A stretch of 64,000 nucleotides of DNA from NCBI GenBank assembly GCA_022649135.1, contig JALCNP010000009.1, positions 1-64,000 of the forward strand. The letters are read 5' to 3'. This document shows positions 60,459 to 64,000 of the stretch, piece after piece. The translations under genes and the position numbers were made by a program. The stretch comes from Bifidobacterium sp. Its GTDB lineage: Bacteria > Actinomycetota > Actinomycetes > Actinomycetales > Bifidobacteriaceae. Under the pieces are notes generated by a model that saw only the letters and a program-made list of their open reading frames with translations, was not told where the DNA came from and made no database searches. The first letter of the stretch is position 1, and each line of letters starts with the position of its first letter.

Positions 60459-60486
60459 GACGATCTCCTAGGAAGTAGCGTGATAC

Positions 60487-60536
60487 GCCATTGCCCGCGG
60501 ACGATCGAACGGGCGCGGGCAATGGCAAGGAAGGAA
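60487..60536 (-). terminator. Intercistronic hairpin between xylA and GH43
   Basis: GCCATTGCCCGC/GCGGGCAATGGC, a perfect 12-bp stem with a 26-base loop, in the 97-bp gap. It lacks a U-tract, so partial termination or mRNA protection favouring xylA is likely. Confidence 0.55.
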
Positions 60537-60555
60537 AGGGAAGAGGATGCGGGTC

Positions 60556-61902
60556 CTATTCGGACAGCGTATCCACGATGTAGTTGTTGATGGTGGCCTT
60601 CACCGACTCCAGGTGATCGGACTTGGTCGCCTCGATGAGCTCGGACTGCGGCTTGTCGATGGCGTAGTCCTCAAGCTGGGCCAGCGAGGTGACGGACCCG
60701 TCCTCGATCTGCTTTCCGATGCCGGAATCGAAGGAACGGTAACGCTCCTCCTGCAGGTTCTCGATGAACCCGTCCTCGTGCATCTTCGCCGCGACCAGCA
60801 GACCCGCCGCATAGGAATCCATGCCGGCGACGTGGGAGCGGAAAAGGTCCTCCGGATAGAAGGACGAACGGCGGGGCTTGGCGTCGAAGTTGAGACCTCC
60901 ATGGGAGCCGATGCCGCCAGCGGCGAGGACCTCCCACATCACGGCGACGGTTTCGTACAGATCGGTGGGGAATTCGTCCATGTCCCAGCCGATGAGCTTG
61001 TCTCCCTGATTCGCGTCGAGAGAGCCGAGGAACCCGGCCTCACGCGCGACGCGGATCTCGTGCTGGTATGTGTGCCCGGCCAGATTGGCGTGGTTGCCCT
61101 CCAGGTTCAGCTTGAACACATCGGTCAGATCATGACGGCGAAGGAACTCGATGGCCGTCGCCGCATCGAAGTCGTACTGGTGCAGCGTCGGCTCCTTCGG
61201 CTTGGGTTCGATGAGGAACTGCGCCTGGAAGCCGATTTCCTTGGCGTAGTCGGCGCAGAGGTGGAAGAAACGTGCGATGTGATCGGTCTCGCGCTTCATC
61301 TCGGTGTTCCACAGGTTCTCGTAGCCCTCGCGGCCGCCCCAGAACACATAGTTCTCCGCTCCGAGGCGCTTGCCTATCTCCAGGCTCTTCTTCAGCTGCC
61401 CGCCGGCGTATGCATAGATGTCGGCGAACGGGGATGTCGCCGCACCGGAGACGAATCTCGGGTTGGTGAACAGGGATGAGGTGTTCCACAGCAGCTTCAC
61501 ACCGGTCGACTTCATGTTCTCCTCGATCTTGTCGACCACCTTGTCGAGGTTCGCATCGGTTTCGCGCAGGGTGTCGCCTTCGGGGGCGATGTCACGGTCA
61601 TGGAAGCAGAAGTATTCGACCCCCAGCTTTCCGAAAAGCTCGAAGGCGTAATCCACCTTGGCGAGAGCCTGATCCATCGGATCCGTGTATGTGTAGTACG
61701 GCCTCTGCGCCGTTCCCGTCCCGAACGGATCGACAAGCTCCTGATTGAACGTATGCCACCAGGCCACGGCGAACCGCAGCCAATCCTTCATCTTCTTTCC
61801 GGCCACGACGCGATCCGCGTCGTAATAATGAAAGCCAAAGTCCTCACCGGGGCCTTTGGAACGGCCCACATACTCAATTTTCTTCACGTCCCACAGATCC
61901 AT
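60556..61902 (-). CDS. xylA: Xylose isomerase
   Basis: A 448-residue class II xylose isomerase converting D-xylose to D-xylulose. Catalytic and metal-binding segments: [13 protein letters not shown] (His, Asp), [28 protein letters not shown] and [14 protein letters not shown], and [12 protein letters not shown]. The ATG at 61902 has AAGGAG upstream; the longer open frame is not conserved. A XylR-type operator overlaps its promoter. Confidence 0.97.
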   Translation of the reverse strand: MDLWDVKKIEYVGRSKGPGEDFGFHYYDADRVVAGKKMKDWLRFAVAWWHTFNQELVDPFGTGTAQRPYYTYTDPMDQALAKVDYAFELFGKLGVEYFCFHDRDIAPEGDTLRETDANLDKVVDKIEENMKSTGVKLLWNTSSLFTNPRFVSGAATSPFADIYAYAGGQLKKSLEIGKRLGAENYVFWGGREGYENLWNTEMKRETDHIARFFHLCADYAKEIGFQAQFLIEPKPKEPTLHQYDFDAATAIEFLRRHDLTDVFKLNLEGNHANLAGHTYQHEIRVAREAGFLGSLDANQGDKLIGWDMDEFPTDLYETVAVMWEVLAAGGIGSHGGLNFDAKPRRSSFYPEDLFRSHVAGMDSYAAGLLVAAKMHEDGFIENLQEERYRSFDSGIGKQIEDGSVTSLAQLEDYAIDKPQSELIEATKSDHLESVKATINNYIVDTLSE

Positions 61903-62006
61903 TGTCGTGCTCCTTCGCAGTATGAAACCCGAGCCGCGGCCCCGCACGCGGGTGCGGTGTCGCGTCTGCTGTTGCTCTGATTGGCACAACGCCAATCGTT
62001 GCCCAC

Positions 62007-62036
62007 ATCATATATGCGGGCGACCTTATATGTCAA
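62007..62036 (-). promoter_or_regulatory. xylA promoter
   Basis: On the minus strand a consensus TTGACA (62031-62036) and TATGAT (62007-62012) with an 18-base spacer, about 100 bases upstream of xylA. Confidence 0.6.
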
Positions 62037-62049
62037 ATCATTTAACTAA
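62025..62049. promoter_or_regulatory. XylR-type operator, copy 3 (xylA)
   Basis: A 25-bp site beginning CTTATATGTCAAAT and ending TTTAACTAA, containing the -35 box of the xylA promoter. The two halves are imperfect inverted repeats (ATGTCAAAT versus ATTTAACTA), as expected for a dimeric ROK repressor. Confidence 0.7.
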
Positions 62050-62120
62050 GGGTGTCGAGCAATGCCGGCATGTCCGCGGCCGCCGCTCACCATCCGCGAG
62101 GACACCCGGGGATGGCCCTC

Positions 62121-63272
62121 CTAGCAGGCCGTCCATTCATCCAACGTCCTCCCCCGAGCATCGCGCAGCTGCAGCCAACCATTGGTCCCGCCGAAATACA
62201 GGAAGAGCCCGACCTCGTTCACGCTTCTGAGCACGATGTCCTCCGTGGTGACGAAATCCCTGAACTGGCCGCTGTGCTCCGAGCGTATCCGCTGGCCGAA
62301 CCGGGCGGAATACCCGAGGGAACCGTCCTTGTTCAGCGGCGGCTCGCGCCGCATGACCGCCCCTTGTGCGATCACCATCTCGGTGCGCCCGCGCCAGACA
62401 ACCGTCGCCCTGCTCTCGAAGGCATCGAGATGGAATTCGATCGCGGCCACCTCCGCGCTCCACCGGTGGCGCGTCTTGCCGTGCTTCGCCGGACGGTCAG
62501 GCTCCGACGGCCGCGCGTCATCCACCTCGTAGGGGGAGAGAAAACCATTCGGGGAGCCGGATGGGGAGGAAAGACCACCGGCCGCCAACCTCATCAGCGT
62601 CGTCTCGAAGCTCACCACCGGAGCGTGCGCATCGTCGTCCCCATCGTCTCCCGCGTATGCGTCAAAACTTCGGGTGGACAGCCCCACGGTGGCCTGCATC
62701 AGAAGACCCCGGACGCCCGACAGGATCAGCGCCCCCAATTCCCGGCCCTCGCGAGCAATATGCGAATCGAGGTCGGCCGCCCCCCAGTCATTGTCCGCCG
62801 CCATGATGGCCGTCGGTGTCTCCACGGCATGAAGGAAGGCGAAAAGGGCGCGCATGGCCGTATCGGGAACGAGCGCATGGCGTTCGGAACCCGCCGTCGC
62901 GACCAGGGCGACCGGCCGGTTCAGCATCAGATCTCGCTCGGCGACATCCCAGAACGATTTGAACAACCCCGAATAGGATGCCTGAAAAACCGGACTCGCG
63001 GCGACGACCCCATCGCAGGACGACAGCATTCTCATCGCGGCGACGAGATCATCCCCGCGCTGAAAGCTCGCCGATGCCGTTGCTATCTGCCGAGCCAGGT
63101 CCTTGAGGATTATCGTCGTGATCTCGGCACGGCGCCCATGTTCGCGAAGATATTCGACGGCGCGCGACGCGACGGCGTTCCCCAGCTTTGTCGTGGTCGA
63201 CGGTTCGGACAGCCCGGCGCTGACGACCGCGATCCGAAGGGGCTCACGCGCGGACGGCTCTTCATCTGTCAT
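62121..63272 (-). CDS. FMN reductase partner of a luciferase-like monooxygenase (CE1759-like), with extra C-terminal domain
   Basis: A 383-residue protein. Residues about 10-210 form an NADPH-dependent FMN reductase/flavodoxin-like domain (RIAVVSAGLSEPSTTTKL, CDGVVAASPVFQASYSGLFKSFWD) like the CE1759 family. Residues about 230-383 are a separate segment I do not recognise, with several beta-type stretches. The ATG at 63272 has GAGAG upstream; the frame can be read from 63302. It follows the monooxygenase gene directly and should feed it reduced flavin. Confidence 0.8.
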   Translation of the reverse strand: MTDEEPSAREPLRIAVVSAGLSEPSTTTKLGNAVASRAVEYLREHGRRAEITTIILKDLARQIATASASFQRGDDLVAAMRMLSSCDGVVAASPVFQASYSGLFKSFWDVAERDLMLNRPVALVATAGSERHALVPDTAMRALFAFLHAVETPTAIMAADNDWGAADLDSHIAREGRELGALILSGVRGLLMQATVGLSTRSFDAYAGDDGDDDAHAPVVSFETTLMRLAAGGLSSPSGSPNGFLSPYEVDDARPSEPDRPAKHGKTRHRWSAEVAAIEFHLDAFESRATVVWRGRTEMVIAQGAVMRREPPLNKDGSLGYSARFGQRIRSEHSGQFRDFVTTEDIVLRSVNEVGLFLYFGGTNGWLQLRDARGRTLDEWTAC

Positions 63273-63295
63273 ATTCACTCTCTCTTTCACGACAG

Positions 63296-64000
63296 TCACC
63301 ACGACGGCAAACGGGATCTGATGGACGTGTCGGTGTCGGTATAGGGACTCATCCCGGTGACATTGTCCCCCCGGTTCGGGTTCGGACGAGGCTGCCGGGG
63401 CTTGCCCTCCCCGTACTTCGCACGGATCATGTCCTCATGGGTCGGCGTGCGCACGGCGTGCGGATCGCGGACGGCCTGCATCTCCCTGCGAAGCGCCGGC
63501 AGAACCTCTCCTCCGAGAAGATCCAGCTGCTCGAGCACCACCTTCTTCGGCAGACCTCCGTGATCGATCATGAAGAGCTGTCGGGCGAAATCGCCATAGA
63601 CCTCATGCTGGCGCATCGCCCGATCGACGATCTCCTGGACGGACCCGACCAGAAGCGGCGTGCGCTCCATCATGACCTCCATGGAAGGGCCTCCTTTGTA
63701 CACCGGAGATTCATTGAAATACGGCCGGAAATCCCGGACCGCATCCTGCGATCTGCGGGCGACGAACACCTGCGCGCCCACACCGACGATGGCCTGCTGC
63801 CGGGTGCCGTGACCCCAGTATTCAAAACGCGTTCGATACAGATCGACCAGTTTTCGGAAATGATCCTCCGGCCAGAAGATGCCGTTGGCGAAAAAGCCAT
63901 TGCCGTAGAAGGCGGCCTGCTCCGCTATCTCCGGGGTCCTTATCGACCCGTGCCACACGAAGGGAGGGACATCGTCCAGCGGGCGCGGGGCTGAGGTGAA
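63296..64000 (-). CDS. Luciferase-like flavin-dependent monooxygenase (CE1758-like), partial
   Basis: The last 234 codons of a gene that runs off the right edge. VPPFVWHGSIRTPEIAEQAA, NGIFWPEDHFRKLVDLYR and YWGHGTRQQAIVGVG are typical of luciferase-family enzymes of the CE1758 group. The C-terminal tail is Arg/Pro/Asn-rich. It is paired with the downstream FMN reductase, the known gene duo for this group. The substrate is unknown. Confidence 0.85.
   Translation of the reverse strand, partial: FTSAPRPLDDVPPFVWHGSIRTPEIAEQAAFYGNGFFANGIFWPEDHFRKLVDLYRTRFEYWGHGTRQQAIVGVGAQVFVARRSQDAVRDFRPYFNESPVYKGGPSMEVMMERTPLLVGSVQEIVDRAMRQHEVYGDFARQLFMIDHGGLPKKVVLEQLDLLGGEVLPALRREMQAVRDPHAVRTPTHEDMIRAKYGEGKPRQPRPNPNRGDNVTGMSPYTDTDTSIRSRLPSW

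Noticed and set aside
58806..60590. 594-codon open frame on the plus strand opposite the third GH43 gene
   Set aside because: Mirror of a clear GH43 frame; no initiation signal and no recognisable motifs.

Overview
The window looks like chromosome from a Bifidobacterium-type actinobacterium. GC content is visibly high. The core genes are of actinobacterial kind: the long-form tetrahydrodipicolinate N-succinyltransferase, a release factor 2 with no programmed frameshift, and an ftsE-ftsX-CHAP hydrolase-smpB cluster. Sugar utilisation dominates the right half. The genus is an inference; no rRNA or phosphoketolase gene is present to confirm it.

Left part (1-38.1 kb) is mostly housekeeping. It opens with the edge of a sugar ABC transporter and its divergent LacI regulator. 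Next come an RluA-type pseudouridine synthase, glmS, a polar amino-acid ABC transporter, and the division/translation block smpB, CHAP hydrolase, ftsX, ftsE, prfB. Then follow dapD, gltA, map, a DUF308 membrane protein, an M13 peptidase, a solitary SSB, proS, a Pif1-like helicase, orn, guaB, an undecaprenyl-phosphate sugar-phosphate transferase coupled to a threonylcarbamoyl-AMP synthase, and a sugar O-acetyltransferase. A complete branched-chain amino-acid transporter (livJHMGF), prmC-prfA, rpmE and one tRNA(CAT) close this half.

Right part (38.3-62 kb) is accessory carbohydrate metabolism. An AraC regulator faces a GPH-family sugar transporter gene broken by one in-frame TAG, followed by a GH127 beta-L-arabinofuranosidase. 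After an ECF-type (YkoE-like) vitamin transporter subunit with a structured leader comes an arabinoxylan-oligosaccharide locus: xylR (ROK) divergent from xylB; an operon of substrate-binding protein, two permeases, GH43, SGNH esterase and type-B carboxylesterase; a divergent LacI regulator with a second GH43; and xylA with a third GH43. Imported oligosaccharides would be deacylated and trimmed in the cytoplasm, and xylose would go through XylA and XylB to xylulose 5-phosphate. No extracellular xylanase and no transporter ATPase are encoded here.

The most informative pattern is one 25-bp site found three times, in the same orientation, before xylB, the transporter operon and xylA. At two of them it covers the -35 box and at the third it lies just past the -10 box. 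It is the likely XylR operator. The window ends inside a flavin monooxygenase/reductase pair (CE1758/CE1759-like) whose reductase carries a fused C-terminal domain I do not recognise.
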